In this document: in pieces, positions 1-12,114 of the stretch
How positions within the stretch are numbered: position 1 is the first letter of the stretch
Layout of the letters: each line of letters opens with the position of its first letter
Assembly (NCBI GenBank): GCA_021234155.1
Contig: JAJEKV010000033.1
Coordinates: 1 to 64,000 of the forward strand
Length of the DNA: 64,000 bases
Direction: 5' to 3'
From: Isoetes taiwanensis
Taxonomy: Eukaryota; Streptophyta; Lycopodiopsida; Isoetales; Isoetaceae
Translations under genes and position numbers: made by a program
Notes under the pieces: model-generated
What the model was told of the DNA's origin: nothing
What the model saw: the letters and a program-made list of their open reading frames with translations, nothing else
Databases searched by the model: none

Positions 1-2640
1 AATATTGGAGGGTTTGATCCCCTGTGAATAAAGCTTTGTGTGCGAGGCTATGTAGGTACTCCATGCCTCTGCCACATCCAACGCAATACTCAAGCGCCTC
101 TTCCACTCAAGAGTAAGGTTTCCAGTTCAACCTCAAACTCAAAAAGATGCTGGCCCAAGGTTCCACTTGGGGAGATACCACTCATAACCAAGAGCTTCAT
201 TTCCATCAATGCAATAGCCTAGAAGAGCTACAAGATGCCTATGTCGGACCTTTAGTCAACACCACTGCTATCTCTGCTTTGAAATTCATTCAAACCTGTA
301 CTGCTCACCACAGATGATTCCATCCTCTTCACTGCCATGTGGGTGCCATCCCTCCAACACACCCCTATAAACAACCCCAAAACCTCCTCTGCCCAGAACC
401 ATTCCTGGCTGAAATTTTGGTTGCATTCCCTTCAACACCTGTATAGAGATCATTAAATTCCCCTGCTCCACGACCTGCACGTCATTCTGTGAACTGACAG
501 AGCTAACACTCCCCTCATTCAATAATCTTCACACTTTCTGATCTGAAGCTGAAAGTTTCTCGGATGAACCAAAACAGTGTTTGACCTCTGTACCTCAAAA
601 CTTGTTACCCTTTTGGTTCTTGCAGAAAAACAGCAAAGCGCCAACTAAAACAAGCGAGACTGCTCCAAATAGGCGCTGCCACAGCCACCATTGGTGAAAT
701 AGAGGATTTCTTCTTATTCCCAGATATACAGATGTCCCATTAGAAGTTCGGTGGGGAAGAAGAAGATGTGCTAGTCTGAGAATCTCTGAAGGGGGGTGAA
801 TTAGGGTTTGAGTGAAGAAACTGGTGTTTGTGACGAATTTCCTGAATTCAACATGACATTGGCCTCATCCAAATTCGATCGTGACGCTATCACCAAATTG
901 CACAAGCGGACCCAGGATGGATACTTTATTGCCTAAATCCACATTCTTCAGGTATTTCATGGTAGTAAGAACTCTGAGGAATTGAACTCGTAAGATTGCT
1001 GTCATTGAGCTTCAAGCAAAACAGTAAGATATGTAAGATCAGCAAGAGAGGGAGAAATAGTTCCAGAAAGCTTGGATTGTGAGAGATTGATCACAGACAC
1101 ATGCCCCTGACGATGCATCATCACACACCACCCCTGTCCAGGATTGACAGGGATCATTCCCTCCAAGAAGAAACAACAATTGAAACGGGATACCCAACAG
1201 CCCCAATGAAAGAAAGCAAGGTGATGCATTCGGCACACACCCGCTCCCAGCTTTGTCCTTGGCAGAAGTTGTTGCCAGAGAAAGATCCAGCAGCACAGAG
1301 GTTCCAAATTTAGAATCCGGACCCAATAAGCTGATTATTATCTAGAGTTAAAACAGAAAAGAGGGAGTTGGGTAAAATTATCTGAATTGGACCTGATGTA
1401 AATCGTTGTCGTTTAACTTCAAATTCTGCAAAGACACTGCATTACTTAAGACCAACTGAATGGTCCCAGTGATTTGATTCACTTGCAGCCATAGCTGTGT
1501 CAAAGATGTCATGTAGAAATCCCACTGCATCAATTCGTCCTGTTAGAGTTGGACCAGCCATGTTATTTGCTTGAAATTGATACAAATTTGAGTTGCTAAA
1601 CGATTGAGGAACACCCCCACTTTAACCTATTATATGCGAGATTAAGAACCTTAAGACTCGACATTCCACCAAGAAAATCTGGTATTGTTCCTGACAGATT
1701 CTTGTATTGGTAAGAGAAAAGGTTCAACAGCTGAGATGATTCTTTATATCTGCAGGGAAGCACTCCATCCTGTCGAGCTGTTCAAGGATTGTGATCTAAA
1801 TAGATTATTGTAAGAGCAGTAATCCTTTAAAGAAATCGCTTGAATCGTGTCGAAATTGTTAATGTTTAGATAGGGCAGTTTTGAGGGAATTTAAGCCTAT
1901 CTGCTCGCTGGCAGGGCCCTGGAGAAAGAATCTGAACTGAAAGCCTATATATTGGAGCAGAGAAAAGCTTATTTAGCTCTGGAGTTATAGTGCCTTGTAA
2001 TCCAACTCATTGGCACCTGTATGCCGATTATATGAGACTCTGACATTGAAGATGTGGGCTACACTACTACATGGATCATCCCCTATTCCATCCAAGAAGC
2101 TTGAATTGGTTAATCCCTTTATAAATTCTTCTTGTAAAACAGCCCACCGTTTGGATCTGTTATAGAACCTGCACTGAAGGACACATCTCCAGCAGAAAAG
2201 TGTAGGGCCAGAATCCATCGCCATTTTTCATTCTTGCTCTTGGAATTGGCAGATCCAAGTTGCCACATACTAAAAGCGAATCTTGAAAATGCAAAAGACT
2301 ACCGAATTCTGGAGCTCAGAAAACCTTGGATTTCCGGAAGAAAAACCTGAATTCTTTAACTCGATGGAATAGCCTTGTTTTGAATCAACAGGGAGTAGCG
2401 AAATCCTGCACGAAATAGGACGATTTTTGGGTCGAAGCAGCACCTAATTTCGATCACGAATCCACCAAACAGAATCTGCAGCTTCCAGGAGGGTCTCTGG
2501 CGCTTTGAATGCACTGGTAAGCAACAAACTGGACGGATTAAACACTGGTAATCGCCATACCCAGCTTAAGCTTCCCACCCACGCCTCCAAAATGGAGAAC
2601 ACGAAGAAAAGAATCAATTGCATCATGCGTTTAATAATCG
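1..2640 (-). pseudogene. TMK-like LRR receptor kinase relic, cut by window start
   Basis: Reading the minus strand from 2,640 down, the pieces follow the order of a TMK-family receptor kinase. They are: a hydrophobic leader-like start (about 2,626); a first LRR N-cap ending GIGDDPC (about 2,224-1,985); LRR pieces such as NLSGTIPDFLGGMSSL (about 1,700-1,640) and SLTQLWLQVNQITGTI (about 1,520-1,470); a second N-cap GNDPCQSWTGVVC (about 1,220-1,150) followed by LSQSKLSGTISPSLADL; a transmembrane segment GAVSLVLVGALLFF (about 695-625); and a kinase start QGNLMISIQVL with glycine loop GRGGFGVV (about 393-369). AVKRME and the rest of the N-lobe continue in other frames towards base 1. The two N-caps around a non-LRR gap are typical of TMK proteins. 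Frame changes occur about every 100-250 bases, with stops, so no intact protein is possible as written. Either it is a decayed copy or the assembly has indel errors here. I favour decay because the ABCG7-like gene in the same window reads cleanly. Confidence 0.8.
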
Positions 2641-3896
2641 AGTCAAATCCGCGGGACAGTCCGGCGCCTTTAACGGTCCCTCTGCTAACTTTGGCGGATA
2701 GCCCTAAAACGGTCGGCTGGAGCCGTGTGTGGGATGTGCCTGAAATGTATACGCCAGAATTGTCGGTAAAGCGTTTCTATATTTTTGGGATGATCTCGGC
2801 TTCTCGTTTGAGACACGCGTGATCTGATGGGCCATTTTAGCCTTGTGCCTTCTAAATTCTGTAGACAAATGTGGCTGGATGGAGACGTGCAGTGTCACGT
2901 TTTACAATTGTTGGGGTAAACTTACCATTGTCACATTCTTTATTCAATATTATTAATAGAATTTCTATATCCACCGAAAAAAAACTTGTTCTACAAATAC
3001 GCCTGGGTAAATACTCATCTCTTATAGTTTGGTGATGTCTTGTCCCTCTATGATCTTGAATTGGTATATCAATTCATATATGCTCGATCACAATCTACTA
3101 TAATGAGATTATGTGGAATCTGGTTTGGCAAATTTTGAAGGAACTGGCATGTGAGTGGTTTGGCAAATTTTGAAGGAAATAGCATGGCAATTCACCTATA
3201 TATGCTGGGATCATACCTACTCATTCGTGATCCGATAAATTTTGCACAGCACATCAAGAATTGGTGGCTCCATGCAATAGATGTGTATCTCATGTAGTGA
3301 CATGGGTAAATACAACTTGAAATGCTAAATAGCCGACACCGACAAGGTTTGTATCACTTTCAACAATATTTTGGTCTAAAGATGCAAGATGTTAGCAATA
3401 AAAAGTCTTACTTTTCTTTTCCTTCTTAATATTTTCTATTGTGAGTAAAAATAACAATATCTACTAAAGATTTACATCACCTCAGTTGTGGTTGTGGTAT
3501 CTGAAGATCAAGGCGCACTAAAATTATTGATGAGTACGCAAAGTAAAAGTGTATCTAAAACTTTGCAACTTAGGGTTGTAATTATGATGGTTGTTTCTGT
3601 GATGTGTCAAAGCAAATGTAAATAAACTTTCACAAGTGAATTCCAGTAGTTTCACTATTTATAAATAATAAAAAAAATAACCTATAAATGGTGTGCTCAA
3701 CTTTTGTTGACCTTTTCACCAAAAGTTAGCAAAGTATAAATTGCCCAGATCTGCTAGATGGATATTCGATATTCTTTTTGTTTCCCCAATGGTCCGTTTA
3801 ATGATTCTCTTTTTTCTATCTTTTGAAAGGAGGAAGAGTTTTTATGTATGGTACTGTGAAGTTACATGTAAAAGAAAATGAGGGTAATGTATAGAT

Positions 3897-3953
<57 letters not shown>

Positions 3954-4100
3954 TATTTTACGCTCCCTTAATCCCATTATTACCTTCTAAATATGAAGGT
4001 GGATATAAACAGTGTAAAAGAGCTAATAAAGTAAGTTCACGATGATCAAAAAATAGTGAATAGATATAGTTCCAAAGTATCCCACAAAGGGGTACTATAT
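2641..4100. other. AT-rich intergenic DNA with a GATA microsatellite
   Basis: I see no coding signal. A pure (GATA)n run occupies about 3,897-3,954. A short imperfect duplication of TGGTTTGGCAAATTTTGAAG lies at about 3,121-3,180. The rest is AT-rich and unassigned. Confidence 0.6.
3897..3954. repeat. (GATA)n microsatellite
   Basis: About fourteen uninterrupted GATA units are visible. This is a simple sequence repeat with no sign of function. Confidence 0.95.
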
Positions 4101-4111
4101 CCTGAGATAGA

Positions 4112-5796
4112 TCTGCGGACGCCTCCGCCATATTTATACGCCTTTGGGGTATATAAATACAGCCATCGCCACTGGCGAATAATTAATGCACATCTTAATA
4201 TTAAGGTGGAAACCTAACCCCAAACTCTAATTCAATTTAGGGCTTAACCTAATATTAGAGAGACCCAAATTAATTAGGATAACTAATCTAGAGTCGCCAC
4301 CCGGCCCAAATTGATTGGGCAAGGTAGACCTCAAGTAGCTTGAACAATCTAAATCGGGGCTTTGCTCGTAATTATGTTTATTGATTAAAGAACTATTCTG
4401 AGTGCAAAGAGGTTTCTCACAAGTGCATTGCAAAAAGAAATTAATGCCTTAGTTATGAACATTACCTGCAGTGAAACTCAGGTGGTATATTATTAAGTCT
4501 GGCGCCTAATTCTAATTTACCCCAAATCGACATTTGGGGGAAATTGGTGGAGGAGGAGTTTGCCGCTCACCTTGGTTCCCCAAAGAATGGGAGCAGAACC
4601 GTGAGATAGCTATGATACCTAAGTAGTTTTAAAGTATAGCTTGTGGCTGCTTCACTTTGTTTGAGTAGATGGATGATTAGATTCTATTCTATATTCTACT
4701 TATGATGATGATGATGATGGATGTTTGTATCTCATTCCCTGTTTTCTCGCCCTTCCGTTCTATTGATTAAGGGGGGGGGCAGAGACCTAAAGGCTATCTA
4801 TATAGATTTAGTGCGATGCTCCTAGCTAGAACCCCTTAAATCCCATTAAAATGCTTGAGTACTATACCCACCGGGTCGGGATGCTATGACGCGATTCAAA
4901 CATGTAAAGATGTAATCTAGTATGATGGTGAATTGGGGGTGGGGTCTTGCCTAGCGCTGCTGGCTGTGACTCCTGCTGCTGGTGCTAGGCTTATAGCCTG
5001 GCTACCGAGTGGGCTCTGGGTGAGTAGGGTCTCCTGAGCCACTTCCCCGGTCGCAGTGTCGAGCCAATATTTCTGGGCCGCCCGAATCTGTGTGAGACGC
5101 CTTGTGATTTAGGGAGTAAGTCGGGTACGCACCGAGGTCACCGAGGGGCACGCCGCTCTCAGCACACCCAGTGGATCCACATCATGCTCTCTGGGAGGGA
5201 CGCGCTTCTTCCCGCACTGGCCTCATCGACCGAGATGTAACCTCGGAGTAGTCCATAGGGTGATTCCATGGGATTATGCCTCCTGGCTACATCACGCTAT
5301 AGCCTGCTCCAAATTTATCCAGTGTGCCACAAGGAGGGCGCATTTTATGGGACTACTCTAGCCATTGGTGCTCGCCTAACGCCATTGTTATGACTTCGTA
5401 TTCTGTTATCCGGAGGCCTTGACCGCCGCTTGATCTCCTCCTCTATGAGTCCGGTGGTAGAGCCCTTATTTATGATGCATGTCCTTTGTTATGTTGGTAT
5501 TTTGTTGTTGTATTCGTATTGATGATGATGGGCCATCCTTCGTGGTGGTATACTATGCATTTGTATTGTTGCCGCTAACATGTATGTACGCCTACCATAA
5601 GTAGGATTCTCATAAGCAGAAGGCGTGCGTGGGATTTAATGACACCTCCGGTGAGCCTTCACCCTACACTTGCCCATCACAAGTGGTCCGAAGCCGACGG
5701 AGGGCCTTCTTCTATGGTGGAGCAGTCGCTACAGTAAGACAGGATTTCCGTATTTATATGATGGGAGCATCATATAAGTTCTGGGGAGCCGCCACA
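4112..5796 (+). repeat. LTR-like dispersed repeat, family A copy 1
   Basis: This stretch matches 17,161-18,660 over most of its length. Shared landmarks include a TATA-like GGTATATAAATAC, TTAGGGCTTAACCTAATATTA, CAAATTGATTGGGCAAGG, AGCTATGATACC, ATGATGATGATGG, and the closing CACTTGCCCATCACAAGT and GATGGGAGCATC. Copy 2 begins TGTGACGC right after a purine-rich tract, which suggests the unit is an LTR. Copy 1 has no such tract upstream and no target duplication that I can see, so it is a solo LTR or a fragment. The ends are approximate. No protein is encoded. Confidence 0.6.
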
Positions 5797-6289
5797 ATGG
5801 TGGTCGCAGCATGATCTTGGTAGACCAGATCATTGCATTGGCCATGTCTAACCTGCTAGGACCGCTTAGATAGTAGGAGACCCTCCAATGTAGAAAAGTA
5901 CACCAAACTACAAGTAGGATGAGGTTTTGGCCTAAGTATGCGTGAGAGGATTGAGCTAAGCTAAGAAGAAAAAATTCAAAATTTTAAGATGAAGTTGTTG
6001 AGTTTCTCGCGCACGCCTTTCTTCCCGGAGGCCATAACTTTCTAGGAAATTCGATTGTATTTACTTTTCTTTCATTCCACAGCCCAACATCCTAATTAGT
6101 CTAGACACCCTTGTTAAGTCCCCAAAGATAAAAACAGCCCAAAACCCTAAAAAACCTGGTGGACTGCAAAATAGGACTTATTTTCACCCTAAGCACTCAA
6201 ATGTGCAGAGGCAAATGCTCTGACCTGAGTACTGACTTAAAAAAAAAATTAAAAATCCTCCTATATATATATAATAAGAAAATAGCCGC
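5797..6289. other. Unassigned intergenic DNA
   Basis: No gene, RNA or repeat is recognised here. A run of A followed by a TATATA stretch at about 6,240-6,275 precedes the SINE-like units and could be the 3' tail of the minus-strand copies. Confidence 0.4.
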
Positions 6290-6580
6290 CCATCCTGGCT
6301 CCGCCCCAGATTTTATGTTTTGTGTGTATTTCACGACTTACTTCAAAAACCACTTTGGGCCCTCTTTTGGTGTTGGGGGGGATTCGAACTGACCTTTTCC
6401 CCAAAACCCCCATCCTACCACTCAGGCCAAGCACAAGAAAATACCGACCGTCCGGCCCATCTATATTTCATGTTTTGTGTGTATTTCACTAACTTAAAAT
6501 TTCTTGCGTTGGGGATTCAACCGCTTTAACCTTGCCCCCAAAACCCCCATCCTTACCTCACTAGACCAAGCACTGATTTC
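6290..6580 (-). mobile_element. Two tandem tRNA-derived SINE-like units
   Basis: On the minus strand each unit starts with a tRNA-like head. Unit 1 (about 6,434-6,378) has an A-box-like TGGCCTGAGTGGTAGG and a B-box-like AGTTCGAATCC. Unit 2 (about 6,575-6,511) has TGGTCTAGTGAGGTAAGG and GGTTGAATCC. Both heads share the stretch GGATGGGGGTTTTGGGG. Each is followed by a body containing GTGAAATACACACAAAACAT (minus strand), about 155 bases apart. A pol III promoter-like head with a non-tRNA body is the SINE plan. The heads lack a convincing cloverleaf, so these are not tRNA genes. Tail and target duplications are unclear. Confidence 0.55.
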
Positions 6581-6709
6581 TTAAAAAAAAAAAAAGGAGT
6601 TCACATATAGTTAAGGGTGGTTTCAAAATTGAATTCAAGGATTGTTCTGAGAGTCTAGCGGCTCTAGAATTTCTAGAATAACCTTCTAGAATGCTCCTAG
6701 AATGTGCCA
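6581..6709. promoter_or_regulatory. Cluster of CTAGAA / TTCTAGAA motifs
   Basis: Within 6,654-6,705 CTAGAA occurs four times, two of them as the inverted pair TTCTAGAA. TTCnnGAA is the core of a heat-shock element. The first GAA-TTC spacing is one base rather than two, so only two-unit sites are perfect. No gene follows; the GA tract does. A regulatory role is speculative. Confidence 0.25.
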
Positions 6710-6859
6710 GAGAGCTAAAGAGGAAAAGATAGAGGGGGAGAGAGATGGGAGAGAGAGAGGAGAGAGGAGAGAGAACAGAGAAGAGAGAGGAGAGAGAAGA
6801 GAGAGGGAGAGAGAGAGGGAGGAGATAGAAGAGAGAGAGAGGGAGAGAGGGGAGGAGAG

Positions 6860-6890
<31 letters not shown>

Positions 6891-7163
6891 GGGGAAGAGA
6901 CATGGGGGGAGAGAGAGAGGAAAGGGAAAGAGACATGGGAGAGAGAAGGCAGAGAGAGTGTGAGAGCTGAAAGAGAGAGAGAGAGGAAAGAAGAGAGAGG
7001 CAGGAGAGAAAAGGGAGAGGAAGAGAGAGGAGAGAGAGGAGAGAGAAGAGAGAGGAGGGAGAAGAGAGAGAGAGAGAGAGTGAATGTGAAAGAGAGAGAA
7101 AGATAAAGAGAGAGAGGAGAAACAGAGAGGAGGACAGAGATAGGAGAGAGAAGGAAAAAGGGG

Positions 7164-7215
<52 letters not shown>

Positions 7216-7781
7216 AGGGTAAAGACAAAGAGAAGAGAAGAGAGAGGAGAGAGAAACAGAGGAGGAGGGAGAGGAGAGAGGGAGAGAGAGAGAAGAGAGG
7301 AGAGGGAAGAAGAGAGGAGGAGAGAAGAGAGACAGAGGGAGAGAGGAGAGAGGAGACAAAAGAGAGAGGAGAGAGAAAGAGAGGAAGGAGGAGAGAGAGA
7401 GGAGAGCAAAAAGGAGGAGAGAGAAGAGAGAGGAAGAGAGAGGGAGAGAGAGGGGAAGGAAGAGAGATGAGAGAGAGAGGAGAGAGAGAAGAGAGAAAGG
7501 GAGAGGGAAGAGAGGAGGAGGAGAGAGAGGAGGAGAAGAGAGAGAGAGAGAGGACCGAGAAATGAAAATGAAAATTTATTATTTCTCATTTTCTATAAAA
7601 TAGGAGAGGAGAGAGAAAGATAGAGAGAAGGGGAGAAATAGAGAGAGAGGAGAGAGATAGGAGAGAGAGGGAAGGAAAAAAAGGCAAGAGAGAGAGGAGA
7701 GAGAAGAGAGGGAAGAGAGACGTGAAGAGAGAAGAGAGAGAGGAGAGAGAGGCAGGAGAGAGGAGGAGAGAAGAGAGAAAG

Positions 7782-7827
<46 letters not shown>

Positions 7828-8197
7828 AGAGAGAAGAGAGGAGAGAGAGAGGTGGGGGGAAGAGAGAGGAGAGAGGGAAGAGAGAGATGAGAAAGGGAGA
7901 AGAGAGAGAAGATATAGGAGAGAGAGAGGAGAGAGGGAGAGAGAGAGAGAGAGGGGAAAAGAAGAGAGAGGAGAGAGAAGAGACAATTTAAAGGCGAGAG
8001 GGGAAGGGAAGAGATAGAGAAAGAAAGAGAGAGAGAAGAGAGAGAAGAGAAAAAAGGAAAGAGATAAAAATAGAAAGAAGGCAAAAAGAAGATAGAGAAG
8101 AGAGAGAGAGTGAAGTTTGGGGAAGAGAGAAAGGATAGATAGAGAGAAAAGAAAGAGCAGAGAGAAAGAGGGAAAAAAAGGAGAGAGCATGAGGGGG

Positions 8198-8245
<48 letters not shown>

Positions 8246-8705
8246 GGAGTATATTGTATGCATAGGATGGAGTACAGGGGAGGGAAAAGAAAAAGAGCAG
8301 GTATAAAAGAGCAGAAAGAGAGTATATGCTAAATATATGTTATATATATATATAAAGAGAGAGGAGAGAGAGGGGAGAAGAGAGAGAGGTGCTTTAGAGA
8401 GAAGAGACAGGAAGAGAGAGAGAGAGAGGGGAGAAGAGAGAGGGGAGAGAAGAGAGAGAAGAGAAGGGAAGAGAAGAGAGGGAGAGGGGGAGAGAGAAAA
8501 GGGGGAGAACAAGGAGAAGAGAGAGGAGAAAGAATAGAGAGAGAGAGAGTGAGAGAGAAGAGGGATGAGAGAGAGAGAGGGGAGAAGATAGAGAGAGGGA
8601 GAGAGGAGAAGTGAGGGAGAGAGAGAGGGAGGAGAGAGAGGCTACTGCAGGGAGGCAGAAGCCAAGGAGGGAGAGAGGCTGAGAGAGAAAAAGAGAAGAA
8701 AAGCA
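6703..8705. repeat. 2-kb (GA)n-rich polypurine tract
   Basis: The plus strand is almost entirely G and A for about 2 kb: GAGA dinucleotide runs mixed with AAG, GGA and GGGA units. Small interruptions lie at about 7,560-7,612, 7,985, 8,248-8,300 and 8,325-8,355 (a TATATA run). Long Ser/Leu/Pro-rich minus-strand and Arg/Glu/Gly-rich plus-strand reading frames here are by-products of the dinucleotide repeat, not genes. Homopurine mirror sequence of this length can form triplex (H-DNA), and GA repeats are bound by plant BBR/BPC GAGA factors; neither is shown here. Confidence 0.95.
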
Positions 8706-9060
8706 AAATCGGAGTGCAGGCTCACTGCAAGGGCCGCAGCTTCCAGGAATAGTCCCAAGATGCCTAAAACAGGGCGGTACCTGAGGGGCCGTTTTATGAA
8801 GCGGGGTGCAAGAGAAAAGGGAAGACGGGTGGCTCAAACTGAGGCGAAAGGCCCTGAGGGGCCGAGCCGAGAATGGTGCAAGAGAAAGGCCCTACTGCCG
8901 TAAGAATAAATAAACAAATTCCACCCGTCAACCTCGGTAACCTCCTAATTCCAACTTTGTGGTCCTTACCAACATGCCACCTTTCTTTTTGTGTGATTTA
9001 TATGTTTTATGTACGTTATATCGCATGTATTGTTCTCTATTGCTGTGACCACTTTTTAAA
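8706..9060. other. Unassigned flank of GA tract
   Basis: The sequence is mixed. CTGAGGGGCCG occurs twice (about 8,781 and 8,852) together with the repeated phrases GGTGCAAGAGAAA and AAGGCCCT, showing a small internal duplication of about 70 bases. I see no gene. Confidence 0.4.
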
Positions 9061-9061
9061 A

Positions 9062-9146
9062 AAGAATGAGGCATATGGTGGATTGAACTCCCTAACTTGC
9101 TACCAAGCCAACTCCTTTGCCAATGGGCTAAGTTCCTCTCAGTAAA
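9062..9146 (-). mobile_element. tRNA-like SINE head
   Basis: The minus strand reads TTAGCCCATTGGCAAAGG, resembling an A box, then about 35 bases later GGGAGTTCAATCC, resembling a B box. Body sequence continues towards lower coordinates through an A-rich stretch (TTTTTTAAAAAG on the minus strand). It looks like a third tRNA-derived head, of a family different from the pair at 6.3-6.6 kb. A diverged tRNA relic is the alternative. Confidence 0.4.
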
Positions 9147-12110
9147 GGATAATCATACTTCGCTTTATTTTATAGTGCGTGGCTCTATATTCTATTTAAA
9201 TTAGAAGACCGCCTTCTCTCAGAAACCTACGCTTGTGGTGGCCTCATCTCAAGGGATACTATCGGCCCCTACCATCGGGTTCTCGACCATAGTATCGCGA
9301 CTTTCTCGATGCGAGATGGACTCAAGTGACTTTTCCGAAAGCTGGATGCCCTGATATATAATATAGCATAAAACTCCTTCGGCCCCAGAGGGTCACACTA
9401 ATCTAACCTTTCGTGATCTTCTTTTCACCCTCTGTTATCTTCTAAATTACCGCTATATGCTGTATGATCCATAAGTCTATGTTCCAAGGTTACGCTAAGC
9501 TTCCGCCATTTCCTCTATGACTTCTTTTAAATTCCCCGTATCATCATTGGAACCCTATGCTTTAGCATACCATGATCTTGAATTGTTCTTTACATTCTTT
9601 CTATGCCGATGTCATGCCACTGCCGGCATATCACATGTAACGTAGTGACCAAAGATATACCACGCCACCTCATGCCCTGTACTGCGGCAGAGAGTCAAAC
9701 TCCTCTTGAGTCTGCGCAGTAACCTCCCAACAAAAGGCTCTGCAAATTCCACAGGAATCAGAAGTTCGCTTTTACCTTTCTTTTCATCGCTCTTCACGCC
9801 CTCCTCTCGCCATAACTGCCATCCCTCTGGCAGGTACCACCATCCATTTCGTACCCCTTCGCATTATTTTAACCCTCTTGTTGGCTTTTTAACCCCGCCC
9901 TGCTTGCATAAGCGCATGATGCATAAATAAATCTCCCACTTTAGTGCCAGAATCTTTAAATTTCCCCCAGATAAAATTGGAGTGTTTTTTTCAATACTAC
10001 CGGCCATCCGTCCACCCAGAACTATTAGACGCTATATGTCCCTCCAGGCTGCCGTTATGCTTCGCTTATGCTGCTGATTACAAATACTTGGCATTACCCT
10101 GCCAGTCATACTCAATGTCTCACATTTAAAGTGCAGCCCCTGGTACCTTAGAAGTTACCTAGAGTCATCACACGATGCATGCCTCATGCTTTCTAATTTC
10201 TATCTAAACCCCCATGTCCGTATTCTCCGTGATATAGTTAATTTCCTCGCCACTCCCCTATTGCATTGATGTTAGCCCTAGACGTGCTTAAAATTATAAC
10301 TCGTGATAACCCATTGACTTCGACTCTTCCTTATCCAAGCAGCATCATGTTGATATCTATCCTTCCATTTTTCCACAACCACATTTGATTTACATCGATA
10401 AAATGTTATTCGACATCCGGGGCCAAGAATTGTACTATCGCATTATTCAACCTTATCATCATCTTGAGCTTTATTCTATTGTCCGCTGACATTTCTTTTC
10501 AGGTGCCAACTATAGCATCCTACCTTAACATGCAACAAATTAACCTGCTGTTTGCACATTCCAGAGATATATACCCGCACTTCAAAGGTAACTTTGGGGT
10601 AAACTCGCCCTTCTCTCCCCTCGTATCACGCAGATAGACTACCTCCCTAAGATGTTTATCGATGTTCCATAGTATGTACATGATAAACATATGTCCCTCA
10701 TCACATAATACTAGAGCCCCCTCTAACTTAGCTAGCTACTTCAACCATTCCTTTAGTGCCTTATGGTATTCTAGTCGTCGTACATAAACTATGATACCAC
10801 CCACGGATTATGCCATAATTCCGAAGGTTTACTACCCAGACATGAGGAGCTTTTCAAAGGCTCCTTCAGCTAAATATCCCTTTGTGTTCCAATATCAACC
10901 ATGCTTTGCCACAATTAACCTATTTTCTTAAGTTATCATGTCACCTTCAACTTTTGATCCTGCTTCAAATGTTGTCCTCTTTTTAGTCGCCTTCTAATAA
11001 TGGAGGCGAGGTATTAAACCCTCTCGATCTCATAATAGAAAACTTCTATGATCGAACCTTTCGTTAGCAACCCCATCAATGCGTATCCAATTCTTTATCA
11101 TCTTAAGGGTCTTAAAGTCATAATGTATCTGAGATGTGTACTTCTAACTAGGGATCCTTTCGTTCTCCTACCCTGGATTTGGCATTGCTCCCGAGAGTAA
11201 GAAAATTCTTAGAATGTATAGACTACTGATTCATATAATCTCATCCCATCTCTTCTATACATCTTGTCTTGCTCCTTATTGGGACTTGAAACCGGTATGT
11301 ATTGCCCTTGTCGGGCCATCCCTAAGGATATAATCATGTGCCACCATCTTAATCTTCTTCCATTATTGGAAGGGATATTTCATCCATCCTCGCTATTTCC
11401 AAATTGACTCTTCAACAGATAACGCCGAATCAATTCAGCCTTCTAGAACCTTTGAGTAGTTAAACTCCTATTATTTGTTATTTCCATTTCGCTCCGGCCA
11501 TCATCTGGATATTTTTTTTTGAATGTAATGTCGCCATATATGCTAGACTTATTCTGGCTATTTCCCTGACTTGAACACCTTCCATGTCCCTTAGTATATT
11601 GTATTTACCAACGCTACTCAACCCCAAACAATCGAGATAACTTCAATGCTTATCTCTGGTACTTCATACCCCATTAAATACCTTCGCCAAGGCAAGTATC
11701 CCATTATACTTATTTCTAACCTTATCATGTAATATTCCGCTCATCTTGCACCTACTATTTTCCTATTTTCCCCAGATAACATAAATCAATGTCGTAGTCA
11801 ACATCCTTAATATCATTACTAATGCAATATTTGATACTACTTTCCAACATTCATGACCGCTACCTTGTTATTATGTGATATAGTAACATGTTTGAACCAA
11901 TCCTAAGTCTAGAATCACATATCATTCTTTTACATAACCACATTGCAGTGCTTATACTTGCCTACCGTGTTGTACAATCCTCACTACCCACATGTTTAAT
12001 ACATGTGTCCTTCCATGTATACTCTTCTCATAGCCTATCACTCATATATAATTCAGTTTGTTTTTCTGTTTGAAGCTATTTATTTGGTGCTATTTTGTTT
12101 GAAGCATTCT
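9147..12110. other. 3 kb of unrecognised, pyrimidine-biased non-coding DNA
   Basis: The plus strand is rich in C and T, with frequent stops in every frame. No family motif was recognised on either strand. It may be an old, decayed retroelement, but I found no RT, integrase or protease motif to support that. Confidence 0.4.
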
Positions 12111-12114
12111 GGTA

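Noticed and set aside
6378-6575. tRNA genes on the minus strand
   Set aside because: A- and B-box-like words are present, but no acceptor or anticodon stems pair convincingly, and the sequence continues into a repeated body.
6561-8706. Long Ser/Leu-rich and Arg/Glu-rich reading frames (up to 342 codons)
   Set aside because: They come from translating a (GA)n/(TC)n tract, exist in several frames at once, and have no domain or composition of a real protein.
9147-12110. Decayed retrotransposon coding region
   Set aside because: Suspected from size and context, but I could find no RT, RNase H, integrase, protease or gag motif in any frame.
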